Below, in pieces: positions 15,877-24,640 of a DNA stretch of 48,399 nucleotides. The stretch comes from an uncultured Neomegalonema sp. (lineage in GTDB: Bacteria > Pseudomonadota > Alphaproteobacteria > Rhodobacterales > Rhodobacteraceae). Position 1 is the stretch's first letter; every line of letters begins with the position of its first letter. The DNA is taken from the NCBI GenBank assembly GCA_937958625.1, contig CALGNO010000079.1:1-48399 (forward strand), written 5' to 3'. Position numbers and translations under genes: made by a program. Under the pieces are notes generated by a model that was not told the origin of the DNA, did not search any database, and saw only the letters and a program-made list of their open reading frames with translations.

Positions 15877-16860
15877 ATGCCCGACGGAATGGATTTCGAC
15901 ACGATGCCCGTCGCGCCCGATACCGAAGTATCCGTGCGCGAAACCTTTGGCATCGATTCGGACATGACGGTGCCTGCCTTCAGCAAGGCCAATGTTCATG
16001 CGCCTGATCTCGACAGCAGCTATGTGTTCGATCCCGAGACGACGAGGGCGATCCTTGCGGGGTTTTCCCATAACCGCCGGGTGATGATCCAGGGCTATCA
16101 CGGCACCGGCAAATCGACCCATATCGAACAGGTCGCCGCGCGCCTGAACTGGCCCTGTGTGCGGGTCAATCTCGACAGCCATATCAGCCGTATCGACCTG
16201 ATCGGCAAGGATGCCATCGTGCTGGAAAACGGCCAGCAGGTGACGCGGTTCAACGAGGGCGTGCTGCCCTGGGCGTTGCAGAACCCGGTGGCGCTGGTCT
16301 TTGACGAATACGATGCCGGTCGCCCCGACGTGATGTTCGTGATCCAACGCGTGCTGGAGGTCGAGGGCAAGCTGACGCTGCTCGACCAGAACAAGGTGAT
16401 CCGTCCCAATCCCGGCTTTCGCCTGTTCGCGACGGCCAATACCGTCGGCCTCGGCGATACCACCGGCCTTTATCATGGCACGCAACAGATCAACCAGGGC
16501 CAGATGGACCGCTGGTCTCTGGTGGTGACGCTTAACTATCTGCCCCACGCGCAGGAAGTGGCGATCATCAAGTCGAAATGCCCGCAAACCGATGAGCAGA
16601 CCCTCAAGCACATGGTCACGGTCGCCAACCTGACCCGTCAGGCGTTTGTGAACGGCGAGCTGTCGACCCTGATGTCGCCGCGCACGGTGATCTCCTGGGC
16701 GCAGAATGCCGACATTTTCGCAGGCGACGTCGCCTTCGCCTTCCGCATGAGCTTTCTCAACAAATGCGACGAGATGGAACGCCCGACCGTGGCCGAGTTC
16801 TACCAGCGATGCTTCGACGAAGAACTGCCGGAAAGCGCCGCGACGATCTCGCTGGGGTGA
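15877..16860 (+). CDS. cobS: Aerobic cobaltochelatase subunit CobS
   Basis: 327 residues from ATG 15877, the usual CobS length. AAA+ features are intact: Walker [10 protein letters not shown] (residues ~73-81), Walker [11 protein letters not shown] (~139-148) and sensor-like [13 protein letters not shown]. CobS hexamers, with CobT, drive ATP-dependent cobalt insertion into hydrogenobyrinic acid a,c-diamide by CobN in the aerobic cobalamin pathway; CobN is not in the window. An upstream in-frame ATG at 15820 is less likely. In many relatives cobT lies close by; here a restriction-modification pair and one small gene separate them. Confidence 0.95.
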   Translation: MPDGMDFDTMPVAPDTEVSVRETFGIDSDMTVPAFSKANVHAPDLDSSYVFDPETTRAILAGFSHNRRVMIQGYHGTGKSTHIEQVAARLNWPCVRVNLDSHISRIDLIGKDAIVLENGQQVTRFNEGVLPWALQNPVALVFDEYDAGRPDVMFVIQRVLEVEGKLTLLDQNKVIRPNPGFRLFATANTVGLGDTTGLYHGTQQINQGQMDRWSLVVTLNYLPHAQEVAIIKSKCPQTDEQTLKHMVTVANLTRQAFVNGELSTLMSPRTVISWAQNADIFAGDVAFAFRMSFLNKCDEMERPTVAEFYQRCFDEELPESAATISLG

Positions 16861-16913
16861 GTGTAGGTTAGCAATGAAAATGCTGATCGCTTTTTACTCA
16901 AGGTTGCGAAATG

Positions 16914-17882
16914 CTACTGGCCTTCTGCTTCGATCTCTAGAATTCGCCGCGCTATAAATTCGGCTATTGGCGGGGCGACGGCGTTGCCAATGAATCGCCC
17001 TCGTTTACCGTCCAACCCTCGGGAAACCCCATGAGTTTCTCGCATTCGTCCCACGTCAAATTTCTGGCCACATAAAATTGGTCGGTCTGTGTGGCCGCCT
17101 TGATGTCTTCCAGTTTGGGCACGTATCGTGGGGCTATAGCTCTGTGCCTTGGTGTATCCGAAGCCTCCGCGACGTTGAACCAGAAGCGGAGTGTCTGAAA
17201 TAAACTCGTCCGAAATGTCGGATCGAGTTTCCCCCCTCTCCCCGCTCGCCTTTCGCGCCTGATTATCCCTAAGCAATTCGCCGCCGTTAGAATAGAATTC
17301 GTAGGCACTGTCGGATTGATGACTTGCGACAATGAACACGCGCTCTCTATTGTGGGGTAAGCCCGCGTCGCGAAGGTTGCACGAAAACCAGACCCCCAGA
17401 TACCCGACCTCTTCGAGCTGGTTGATAACTGACTCAAACGCTGTTCCTTCGTCTGCGCTGAGCAACCCTGCGACATTTTCAAGGACAATCCACTTTGGCT
17501 TATGCTCCCGAGCAAGCTCTGCAAATGGGAAGAACAGACCGCTTCGATGTCCCTTGATCCCTGCCCTTTCCGTGTTCGCGTTGCTGAGGTCTTGGCAGGG
17601 CCACCCGGCCGACCATAGATCAGCTTGAGGGATATTTTCTGATTTGAGCGTGGTGATGTCGCCATGAAGTGGTACCTCTGGCCAGTGTCTGTTTAGGATT
17701 TGCTGGCAGTATGGGTCAATTTCACAGTGGAAGACTGGTGTCATTCCGGCTTGCTGGAAGCCCAAGTCAAAACCGCCAATGCCAGCAAAGAAAGAAGCAA
17801 AACGCATTTTTTCGGAAGAAGCAGCCGATGGACTCTGCTTGCGAGTTCGCTTAGGTGTCTGAAATTCTAAAACTTTAGACAT
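16914..17882 (-). CDS. DNA (cytosine-5) methyltransferase of a type II R-M system, motif IX out of frame
   Basis: 322 residues from ATG 17882. Motif I (FFAGIGGFDLGF, ~31-42), motif IV (WPCQ, catalytic Cys96), motif VI (ENV, 135-137), motif VIII (HNRERVFIVAS) and motif X (GRFIGNAVAPP) are in one frame. The expected motif IX is absent from this frame but is encoded in the +1 frame at about 17010-17075 as LTWDECEKLMGFPEGWT. This implies a one-base gain at the A4 run 17074-17077 and a one-base loss near 17007-17013, cancelling out. As written, about 22 residues are scrambled. An alternative start at 17807 (MRFASFFAG) gives 297 residues and leaves room for a promoter before the divergent HNH gene. 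Base composition is visibly more AT-rich than flanking genes. Confidence 0.8.
   Translation of the reverse strand: MSKVLEFQTPKRTRKQSPSAASSEKMRFASFFAGIGGFDLGFQQAGMTPVFHCEIDPYCQQILNRHWPEVPLHGDITTLKSENIPQADLWSAGWPCQDLSNANTERAGIKGHRSGLFFPFAELAREHKPKWIVLENVAGLLSADEGTAFESVINQLEEVGYLGVWFSCNLRDAGLPHNRERVFIVASHQSDSAYEFYSNGGELLRDNQARKASGERGETRSDISDEFISDTPLLVQRRGGFGYTKAQSYSPTIRAQTGRHQGGHTDRPILCGQKFDVGRMRETHGVSRGLDGKRGRFIGNAVAPPIAEFIARRILEIEAEGQ
17857..17880. promoter_or_regulatory. Imperfect inverted repeat between the divergent R-M genes
   Basis: GTCTGAAA...CTTTAGAC, centred near 17868, lies in an AT-rich stretch just upstream of the HNH start and overlaps the longer methyltransferase start. If the methyltransferase begins at 17807, this could be a shared operator coordinating the two genes. 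Weak evidence. Confidence 0.3.
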
Positions 17883-17896
17883 TTTAAGGCTTTGAC

Positions 17897-18652
17897 ATGG
17901 GTAAATCACGGTCCAGCAAGGGGCTTCTATCGCCACCTGCCGCCACTCCGAACATATCGGAGGCGGAGCGCAAAAAGTGGCTGTCGGAAGCTGTAAGCGG
18001 TTTCATTGCAAAAGGCCAGGCCAATCGAAATTATTATGAGGTCATCCTGCACGCTTTATGGCCGGAGGGACATGGCATCCCTGGTCCGATCAAATCTGAA
18101 GAAGACGTCAGAGCGGCTGTGAATGCCTATCGAGAAGCGAATGAATTAGCCCCCTACAAAGATGTGTTCCGGCGCCTTCGCGAACTTCAGGGCGACGAAG
18201 GTTTTACGTGCATTACCAAGGAAGGAACAAAATATCAACTTCAATCGCTCCAACTCGGCTTGAAGCGACCGCCAAGAGGTAAGCCATCCAAGCAATTATG
18301 GGCAAGCATCCTGGCGGACTCTGATCACAGATGCGCGCACTGCGGCCAGCAAGAACCCAATGTGAAACTCAGCCCAGATCACCGGCGACCACGTTCACGT
18401 GGCGGCGACAATAATGAAAGTAACTGGCAACCGCTTTGCGAGCAGTGCAACATTCAGAAATCTTCGGCGTGCCAAGGCTGTGCGTTGAATTGCATGACAT
18501 GTCCCTGGGCTTACCCGGAAAGCCACAAGCCCATCGTTCTTGATGACCAGAACCGAGAGCAAATCAGGCGCGGTTCGGAAAAGGCGAAGCAAAATGCATC
18601 GGACTTCGCGAACCAGGCTCTTCGCGCTTACTTCAACGCCTTGAAGCGTTGA
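17897..18652 (+). CDS. HNH endonuclease, probable restriction enzyme partner
   Basis: 251 residues. The HNH zinc finger module spans residues ~146-185: CAHC (146-149), SPDHRRPRSRGGDNNESNWQPLC with D161/H162 and N176, and CEQC (181-184). A further Cys cluster (CQGCALNCMTC, ~192-202) may bind a second zinc. Residues 1-130 show no known domain and probably recognise DNA. The gene is divergent from the C5-methyltransferase with only 14 bases between the assigned starts, the classic arrangement of a type II restriction-modification pair. Codon use and AT content differ from the neighbouring cob genes, suggesting acquisition. The target sequence cannot be predicted. Confidence 0.8.
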   Translation: MGKSRSSKGLLSPPAATPNISEAERKKWLSEAVSGFIAKGQANRNYYEVILHALWPEGHGIPGPIKSEEDVRAAVNAYREANELAPYKDVFRRLRELQGDEGFTCITKEGTKYQLQSLQLGLKRPPRGKPSKQLWASILADSDHRCAHCGQQEPNVKLSPDHRRPRSRGGDNNESNWQPLCEQCNIQKSSACQGCALNCMTCPWAYPESHKPIVLDDQNREQIRRGSEKAKQNASDFANQALRAYFNALKR

Positions 18653-18828
18653 CCGGCCCCTCATGGGGCGGTTGTCGTGTCGTGTTTCAGTGCCGCTGCA
18701 ATCCTTCGAATTGTTCGGATTTTCCTATCCCTAAAATTATTTCCTTCCGCGTTAATCTCTCCGTAAGTCGAATCCGTCAGTTTACATCGCATTGACATTA
18801 ACCATGACATCGACTGCGGAGTAACCCG

Positions 18829-19164
18829 ATGCTGAACCAGCCCAAGAGCCCGCCCCTGCCGACCGGTGCCACCAAGCCCGCGCAGAAGCCGAGCAATGAC
18901 ACCAACCCTGCGGGCGACAAGACCCTCGGCCAGTTGCAAGAGCTGCTGTTCGGCGATACCCGCCAGGAACTGTCCGACCGCGTCGACCATCTCGGCGACC
19001 GGTTCTCGGATTTCGAACAATTCGTGCGCGGTGAGTTCCGCAAGGTCGCCGAAGACCTGCGTGCCACCGAACGCCGGCAAGAGGATCACCGTCGCCAGAT
19101 GATCAAAGAGATGAGCGCGGCGATGGAGATGATGGCACAGAATGTCCGCCGTCTAAGCGAATAA
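18829..19164 (+). CDS. Small coiled-coil protein between cobS and cobT
   Basis: 111 residues, hydrophilic, no membrane segment. Residues 1-35 are Pro/Lys-rich and probably disordered ([19 protein letters not shown]); residues ~38-110 are predicted as continuous helix or coiled coil ([34 protein letters not shown]...[19 protein letters not shown]). No family recognised. A strong terminator follows directly (19187-19220), so it is probably transcribed separately from cobT. GGAG at 18817-18820 supports the start. Confidence 0.7.
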   Translation: MLNQPKSPPLPTGATKPAQKPSNDTNPAGDKTLGQLQELLFGDTRQELSDRVDHLGDRFSDFEQFVRGEFRKVAEDLRATERRQEDHRRQMIKEMSAAMEMMAQNVRRLSE

Positions 19165-19186
19165 ATCGCACAGCACTACCTCTCCG

Positions 19187-19220
19187 GGGCGTCGCAGCGA
19201 AGGTTGCGACGCCCTTTTTT
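19187..19220 (+). terminator. Rho-independent terminator before cobT
   Basis: GGGCGTCGCA (19187-19196) pairs perfectly with TGCGACGCCC (19205-19214), followed by TTTTTT. Confidence 0.9.
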
Positions 19221-19258
19221 CGTTGCGACTCTGCCCCCGTGCGCCCTATCTGAGCATC

Positions 19259-21136
19259 ATGAGCGACAATCCCGCAGACAAGTTCAAACAGGCCCTTGCC
19301 GAATCCGCGCGCACGCTGGCGGGCGAGCCGGATCTGGAGGTCTCTTATTCTCAGGATCCCGCCGGGGTCAGTGGTCGGCGTATGCGCCTGCCGCCGGTTT
19401 CGCGGCGGCTGAAGCCCGAGGAGGTCAAGACCGCACGGGGCGAGGCCGACGCCATGGCCCTGCGCCTGCGCTATCACGACGCGTCGGCTCATTCATACCG
19501 GATGCCCCAGGGCGACATGGCCCGGGGCATCTATGATGCGCTGGAAACCGCGCGCAGCGAGGCGCTGGGCGCGCGGGCGATGCCGGGGGTTGCGACGAAT
19601 CTCGACGCCAACCTGCGTGAGCGCGGCAACAAGGCGAACTGGGCCGGTCTCAGCGACCCGGACGATGCGCCGCTGGCCGATGCTTGCGCCCTTGCCCTGC
19701 GCGCGGCGGCGACCGGGCGGCCCCTGCCGAAATCGGCGGCCAATCTCGTGCGGCTGTTCGGGGATAAGTTCGACGAGAACAGCGCGTCCTGCATCGCCTC
19801 GCTGATCGCCAATCTCGACGATCAGGATGCCTTCGCCAAGGACGCCTGGGGCCTGATCGAGGCCATGGGCTATGGCGACGAACTCGGCGCGCCCCCGGAC
19901 GAAACCGATTTCGACGACGACCAGTCCAGCGACGATGACGACCAGCAAGAGGACGACGGCGAGGACGGCGAATCCCAGGATCAGGGCGACGAGCAGGACG
20001 ATGCGCCCCCCGAGGCCAGCGACGAGGATGCCAGCGGCGACGAAACCTCGGTCGATGCCAGCGCCGTCTCCGTCGATGAGGAATCCGACGAAAGCGCCGA
20101 AAGCGATGACCGCCAGCAATCCGAGGGCGACCCGCCGCCCTACGTTCCGCCCGGCATCCCGGACAGCGAGGCGAGCCGCGACTACACCGTCTTCAACAAG
20201 GCCCATGATGAAGAGATCAAGGCTGAAGACCTGTGCGATACCGAAGAACTGACCCGCCTGCGCGCGTTTCTCGATGCCCAGGTCGCGCCGCTGAAAAGCG
20301 CGGTGGGCCGTCTTGCGAACCGGTTGCAACGCAAGTTGCTCGCGCAACAGAACCGGTCGTGGGACTTCGATCAGGAGGAAGGCATCCTCGATGCGGGCCG
20401 TCTGGCGCGGGTGGTGGCGAATCCGACCACGCCGCTGAGCTTCAAGGTCGAGCAGGATACCGAGTTTCGCGATACGGTGGTCACGATCCTGCTGGATAAT
20501 TCCGGGTCCATGCGCGGGCGTCCCATCACGATTGCGGCGGTGTCGGCGGATGTGCTGGCGCGGACGCTGGAGCGGTGCCGGGTGAAAACTGAAATTCTTG
20601 GCTTTACCACCAAGGCGTGGAAGGGCGGTAATGCCCGTCAGGAATGGATCGAACAGGGCCGCCCCGCCGCCCCCGGTCGCCTGAATGACCTGCGCCATAT
20701 CATCTACAAGGGCGCCGATGCGCCCTGGCGTCGGGCGCGGCGCAATCTCGGGCTGATGCTGCGCGAGGGGCTGCTGAAGGAAAATATCGACGGCGAGGCG
20801 CTGGAATGGGCGCATCGGCGGCTGGCGGCCCGGCCCGAACAGCGCAAGATTCTCATGGTGATCTCCGACGGTGCGCCGGTGGACGATTCGACCCTGTCGG
20901 CGAACCCCTCGCACTATCTGGAAAAACACCTCCGCGACGTGATCCACATGGTCGAGAGCCAGCGCAAGGTCGAGTTGGTCGCCATCGGCATCGGCCACGA
21001 TGTCACCCGCTATTATCGCCGCGCGGTCACCATCACCGATGCGGAGCAACTCGGCGGGGCGATCACCGATCAACTCGCGGACTTGTTCGACGTGAATGGC
21101 GATACCCCCAAGGGCCGCCGCCGTTTTGCGGCTTGA
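19259..21136 (+). CDS. cobT: Aerobic cobaltochelatase subunit CobT
   Basis: 625 residues from ATG 19259. An N-terminal domain (~1-215) leads to a long acidic linker (~residues 218-300, runs of Asp/Glu such as [20 protein letters not shown]) and a C-terminal von Willebrand A domain with a [13 protein letters not shown] near residue 412. This architecture is diagnostic of CobT, which forms the AAA+ chaperone complex with CobS to load cobalt via CobN. Only 38 bases separate its start from the upstream terminator, so its promoter must lie in or just before that hairpin. Confidence 0.95.
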   Translation: MSDNPADKFKQALAESARTLAGEPDLEVSYSQDPAGVSGRRMRLPPVSRRLKPEEVKTARGEADAMALRLRYHDASAHSYRMPQGDMARGIYDALETARSEALGARAMPGVATNLDANLRERGNKANWAGLSDPDDAPLADACALALRAAATGRPLPKSAANLVRLFGDKFDENSASCIASLIANLDDQDAFAKDAWGLIEAMGYGDELGAPPDETDFDDDQSSDDDDQQEDDGEDGESQDQGDEQDDAPPEASDEDASGDETSVDASAVSVDEESDESAESDDRQQSEGDPPPYVPPGIPDSEASRDYTVFNKAHDEEIKAEDLCDTEELTRLRAFLDAQVAPLKSAVGRLANRLQRKLLAQQNRSWDFDQEEGILDAGRLARVVANPTTPLSFKVEQDTEFRDTVVTILLDNSGSMRGRPITIAAVSADVLARTLERCRVKTEILGFTTKAWKGGNARQEWIEQGRPAAPGRLNDLRHIIYKGADAPWRRARRNLGLMLREGLLKENIDGEALEWAHRRLAARPEQRKILMVISDGAPVDDSTLSANPSHYLEKHLRDVIHMVESQRKVELVAIGIGHDVTRYYRRAVTITDAEQLGGAITDQLADLFDVNGDTPKGRRRFAA

Positions 21137-21157
21137 GCGGTGATGTGCTGAATCTTT

Positions 21158-21184
21158 CCCTCCCCCGCGAGCGGGAGAGGGCTT
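21158..21184 (+). terminator. Probable terminator after cobT
   Basis: A GC-rich hairpin (CCCTC..CCGC / GCGG..GAGGG, 21158-21181) followed by a short CTTTC. It lies between the cobT stop and the SRAP gene. Confidence 0.5.
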
Positions 21185-21197
21185 TCGGCCTTGCCCC

Positions 21198-21869
21198 ATG
21201 ACCGCGCGGTTCTTCCGGGGCGAAATCTCGTGGGATGCCTATGCCGAGGCGGCGGGCGTCGTTGCGCCGCCGGGGATCGACCCGCCCGAGCCGCGCTATA
21301 ACATCCCGCCGATGTCCTGGGTGCCGGTGATCCGGCCCCGCCTGCACCATCAACCGGGCCGCGAAGTCGTGCTGATGCTCTGGAGCCTCGTGCCGATGTG
21401 GTGGACCAAACCGCTGGCCGAGAAAAACTGGACCAGCTTCAACGCCCGCACCGAAGAGATCGAGGACAGCCCGACCTTTCGCGGGGCCTATCGCTATCGC
21501 CGTTGTCTGGTCCCCGCGAGCGGATTTTTCGTCTGGTCAGGGGCCAAGGACAAGCGCGTGCCCTTTGCCATCGGCTTGACCGACCGGGACTGGTTCGCCT
21601 TTGCCGGTATCTGGGAAACCTGGGGCCATGATGGCGGCGAGATCGACACCTTCGCCATCCTGACCACCGCCGCGAATGATCTGGTCGCGGCCCATGGGTC
21701 GCGGATGCCGGTTATTCTGGCTCCCGAGGATTTCGACGCATGGCTTGCCCCGCCGGGGGGAAAAGACTGCGCTGATCCCTATCCGGCGGCGGCGATGACG
21801 GAATGGCCCGCCGATCCGGCGGTGGGCAATATCCGCAATCAGGGCGCGCATCTGATCGAGCGGGGATAG
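21198..21869 (+). CDS. SRAP (YedK/HMCES)-family protein lacking catalytic Cys2 and Glu
   Basis: 223 residues. The SRAP fold is evident: RYNIPP, WSLVPMWW, FNARTE (N82), CLVPASGF, FAGIWETW, FAILTTAAND and SRMPVIL. Active SRAP proteins start MCGRF, the exposed Cys2 forming a thiazolidine crosslink with abasic sites; here the start is MTARF, so residue 2 is Thr. The active-site Glu in the usual GFYEW is Val (GFFVW, ~112). A His before SRMPVIL is retained. No in-frame upstream start would supply the Cys. It may be a non-crosslinking paralogue. Confidence 0.85.
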   Translation: MTARFFRGEISWDAYAEAAGVVAPPGIDPPEPRYNIPPMSWVPVIRPRLHHQPGREVVLMLWSLVPMWWTKPLAEKNWTSFNARTEEIEDSPTFRGAYRYRRCLVPASGFFVWSGAKDKRVPFAIGLTDRDWFAFAGIWETWGHDGGEIDTFAILTTAANDLVAAHGSRMPVILAPEDFDAWLAPPGGKDCADPYPAAAMTEWPADPAVGNIRNQGAHLIERG

Positions 21870-21876
21870 ACCGCGC

Positions 21877-22920
21877 TCAGACCATCTTGCCCCGCACGCG
21901 CAGGCGGCTGACCCCGCCATCTGGGTGGATATTGAGCCGGATATGCGTGACGGCCCCGACATCGTTCAGATCGCTGAACGGATGTTCGGCATCGGCGCTC
22001 AACGGCGATTGCGGCAGCAACTCGGGCCAGAACATCGACGATGCCACGACCGCCTCGCGCAGGGTGCTGGAAAACTCCGAGAGTTGCCCCGCCTGAATCG
22101 AGCATGAGTCCGGGAAGTTGCCTTTGAACTTGCCGGTATCGACCAGCACGCTTTCGATGGTGGCTTGGGCGGCGAGGCGGATGATGATCCAGTCATAGCC
22201 CGGTTCGCGCCGCCGCCGGGTCTCCCATCCATCGGCCATCGACGCCGCGCGGCCCGGAGCCAGCAAACGGCGGAAATCACCGTAGTGATGGTCGGACATC
22301 GCCACGATCCGCGCTCCGGCAAGGGATGCGGCGAGGTCGAAACTCTCGCCCTTCTGGGCCGCGACAGGCAATTCGGGGCGGCCATAGGCGCGCAGGCGTG
22401 CGATGCCGCCATCGGGAAAGATCTGTACCCGCAGATGCGACCAGACTTCCTCGCGCGCACAGGCAAAGAAGTGATGATTGTCGGGGCCGAGGGTCTGGGC
22501 GGGCATGATCTCGAACCAGCGGCTGTCCGGCCCCGGCTGTTCCCCCGGCGGGCAGATACACGCGTCGATCTTGCAGGCCGGGGCGTAATTGCCGGTGAAA
22601 TGCGCGGTGTCGATGTCAAATCCGCCGATCCAGCCGGGCACTGCCAGCTTCAGGATTGCCCAGTCATTGCCGGTGCTGCGCCGCCGCCGGGTCTCCCACC
22701 CGTCCATCCACTTGCCGTGATCGTCGAACTTCGCCGGAAAAAAGATTGCCGGAGCATCGTCGAGCATCCGGGTCGCCGGGGCGAAGAACTCGTCGGAAAC
22801 CGCCAGGATTTCAGCCCCCAGCCCCGCCGAGGCGAGGTTGATCCCGCTCTGGGCAAAGGCGGGTACTTCGTCGGGCTGCTTTTCCAGAACGGGCGGCATA
22901 CCCGCCAGATCGATACTCAT
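21877..22920 (-). CDS. alc: Allantoicase
   Basis: 347 residues from ATG 22920 with GAGG upstream. Two homologous beta-sandwich (jelly-roll) repeats are visible, each with the allantoicase pattern: GAEILAVSDEFFAPATRML...GKWMDGWETRRRR...DWAILKLAVPGWIGGFDIDTAHFTGN and GARIVAMSDHHYGDFRRLL...MADGWETRRRREPGYDWIIIRLA..IESVLVDTGKFKGN. It hydrolyses allantoate to ureidoglycolate and urea in purine catabolism. No other ureide gene adjoins it, apart from a distant gamma-glutamyltransferase homologue that might act on oxamate-type substrates. Confidence 0.95.
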   Translation of the reverse strand: MSIDLAGMPPVLEKQPDEVPAFAQSGINLASAGLGAEILAVSDEFFAPATRMLDDAPAIFFPAKFDDHGKWMDGWETRRRRSTGNDWAILKLAVPGWIGGFDIDTAHFTGNYAPACKIDACICPPGEQPGPDSRWFEIMPAQTLGPDNHHFFACAREEVWSHLRVQIFPDGGIARLRAYGRPELPVAAQKGESFDLAASLAGARIVAMSDHHYGDFRRLLAPGRAASMADGWETRRRREPGYDWIIIRLAAQATIESVLVDTGKFKGNFPDSCSIQAGQLSEFSSTLREAVVASSMFWPELLPQSPLSADAEHPFSDLNDVGAVTHIRLNIHPDGGVSRLRVRGKMV

Positions 22921-23126
22921 TTTGGCATCCTCACGGCGTTTCGATAATGGAGAGATACCCGAACCGGGCAAGGGCAGACTGTCGCACGTCCGCGCGAGTC
23001 GGTTCAACGACCAAATCCGGCGTTTTCGTCCTGTCTTGCACCGGTTTTCCGGCGGCGCAGCCTCAAATCCGAAAAGCGATCTAAATCGGCCATGCAGGGG
23101 CCTCACTTTCGCGTGAAGCACGTCCC

Positions 23127-23834
23127 ATGCGCCGGTATATTTTTCCTTTCCTGATCAACACCGCTTTGTTTGCCTGCTTCATCGCTTTCGGCATTGCCCA
23201 TGACATCAAGACGGGCCGGATCGAGGTGGCGGCGGAATGGAATCCGTGGCGGCCCCTCGACCTGACCTTGCCCGACAGCCCCGTACAGGCGTGGAAAGTG
23301 TCGCGGGCGCGCGGTGATCCGGCGCAATGCGTGGCGGCGATGGCGCGGGTGGCCTCGGTCTCGGCTCTGCCCGATTTTACGCCCTCAGCGACATGCAGCA
23401 TCGAGGGCGGGGTGGTTCTGGCCGGGTTGGGGGCGGCGCGGCTCGATCCGCTCAAGACCCGCTGCGCGCTGGCCATGGACCTGTTCCGGTGGGAACAGGA
23501 GAGTGTGCGCCCTGCGGTGCGGGAGATTTTCGGCACTGACCTGCGGCGGATCGAGCATTTCGGCAGCTATTCCTGTCGCCGCATTGCAGGCTCGCGCCGC
23601 TGGAGCCGTCATGCGCGGGCCGAGGCCATCGACATTGCCGGATTTCGTCTGGCGGATGGTCAGCATGTTACCTTGCTGCGCGGATGGGAGGGCAGCGCGA
23701 AAGAGCGCGCTTTCCTCCGCCGGGTGCGGGACGGAGCGTGCGAGATTTTCGGCGGTGTTCTGTCACCGGATTACAACGCTGCCCATGCCGACCACTTCCA
23801 TTTCGATTTCAGCCCGTGGGGGTTTTGCCGCTAA
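23127..23834 (+). CDS. Extensin-like C-terminal domain protein
   Basis: 235 residues with an N-terminal hydrophobic anchor (IFPFLINTALFACFIAFGIA). The extensin-like domain shows CSIEGGVVLAGLGAARL, HFGSYSCRRIAGSRRWSRHARAEAIDIAGF and a terminal HADHFHFDF, a His/Asp metal-binding arrangement like that of peptidoglycan D-Ala-D-Ala-type metallopeptidases. Probably a periplasmic cell-wall hydrolase, though the family is not biochemically settled. Converges on rlmJ. Confidence 0.85.
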   Translation: MRRYIFPFLINTALFACFIAFGIAHDIKTGRIEVAAEWNPWRPLDLTLPDSPVQAWKVSRARGDPAQCVAAMARVASVSALPDFTPSATCSIEGGVVLAGLGAARLDPLKTRCALAMDLFRWEQESVRPAVREIFGTDLRRIEHFGSYSCRRIAGSRRWSRHARAEAIDIAGFRLADGQHVTLLRGWEGSAKERAFLRRVRDGACEIFGGVLSPDYNAAHADHFHFDFSPWGFCR

Positions 23835-23885
23835 GCATTTGCATCGCAACTGCGTCCGCACTCCCGGTCGAGTCCGGGGCAGAGG

Positions 23886-24596
23886 TTACAGCACCTTCTC
23901 AACCCCATGCGGTGCGTTCAGGATTACCAGACCCGACCCTTCCATCCCGCGCCCTTTATGGGGCGGAAACCGGGTTTCGTGGACCTGCCCGCCCAAGGCC
24001 TCGACCATCGCGGTATGGCGGCGGTCGGGGAGGATGGGATACCAGACCATCACCACCGCCTCGGGCCATTTCGCCAGCAACGCGCGCACGAAATCGGCGG
24101 TCGCGGCGTATTCGGTCTTTAACTCATAGCTCGGGTCGATCAGCATCAGCCCCCGGCGCGGGGCAGGCGGCGACAGGGCCAGCGCGCCCTCGAATCCGTC
24201 GCGCTTATGCACCTCGGCGTCGATGGCTTCGGCCAGCGCGGCGTGTTCGGCGGGGTGCAACTCCATCAGGATACAGCGGTCACCCGCGCGCAGCAGCGCC
24301 TGCGCAATCAACGGCGAGCCGGGATAGGCATCCGCGCCGAAATGCGCGCGCACCCGGTCGAGCGCGGTCCAGTAGGGATGATCGTCCCGCACCGCCTTGC
24401 CGATACCGGCGCGCCATTCGCCGGTCTTGCTCGCCATCGCATCGGTCAGGTCATAGAGGCCGCGCCCGGCATGGGTCTCCATATAGGTGAGGGGCCGCGC
24501 CTTGCGGGTCAGCAGCGACAGCACCCCGGCCAGCGCCCGGTGCTTGTGGATGTCGGCGGGGCCGCCCGCGTGATAACCGTGCTGGTAGGAAAGCAT
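23886..24596 (-). CDS. rlmJ: 23S rRNA (adenine(2030)-N6)-methyltransferase RlmJ
   Basis: 236 residues from ATG 24596 (MLSYQHGYHAGGPADIHKH, the conserved RlmJ start). Contains a SAM-binding YMETHAGRGLYDL and the catalytic GLMLIDPSYE (D/N-P-P-Y-type motif). It methylates A2030 of 23S rRNA. It is divergent from the DNA ligase gene by 44 bases. Confidence 0.95.
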   Translation of the reverse strand: MLSYQHGYHAGGPADIHKHRALAGVLSLLTRKARPLTYMETHAGRGLYDLTDAMASKTGEWRAGIGKAVRDDHPYWTALDRVRAHFGADAYPGSPLIAQALLRAGDRCILMELHPAEHAALAEAIDAEVHKRDGFEGALALSPPAPRRGLMLIDPSYELKTEYAATADFVRALLAKWPEAVVMVWYPILPDRRHTAMVEALGGQVHETRFPPHKGRGMEGSGLVILNAPHGVEKVL

Positions 24597-24640
24597 GAAC
24601 GCTCCATATCTTGGCGCATGTTTAGCGCATCTTCTCTCTC

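Noticed and set aside
16964-17665. 233-codon alternative frame within the methyltransferase gene as a separate gene
   Set aside because: Only its last ~22 relevant residues look like protein of a known family, and these are the missing motif IX of the methyltransferase; the rest is shadow sequence.
19493-21199. 568-codon open frame antisense to cobT
   Set aside because: cobT is certain; the antisense frame is a by-product of codon bias and shows low-complexity hydrophobic stretches opposite the acidic linker.
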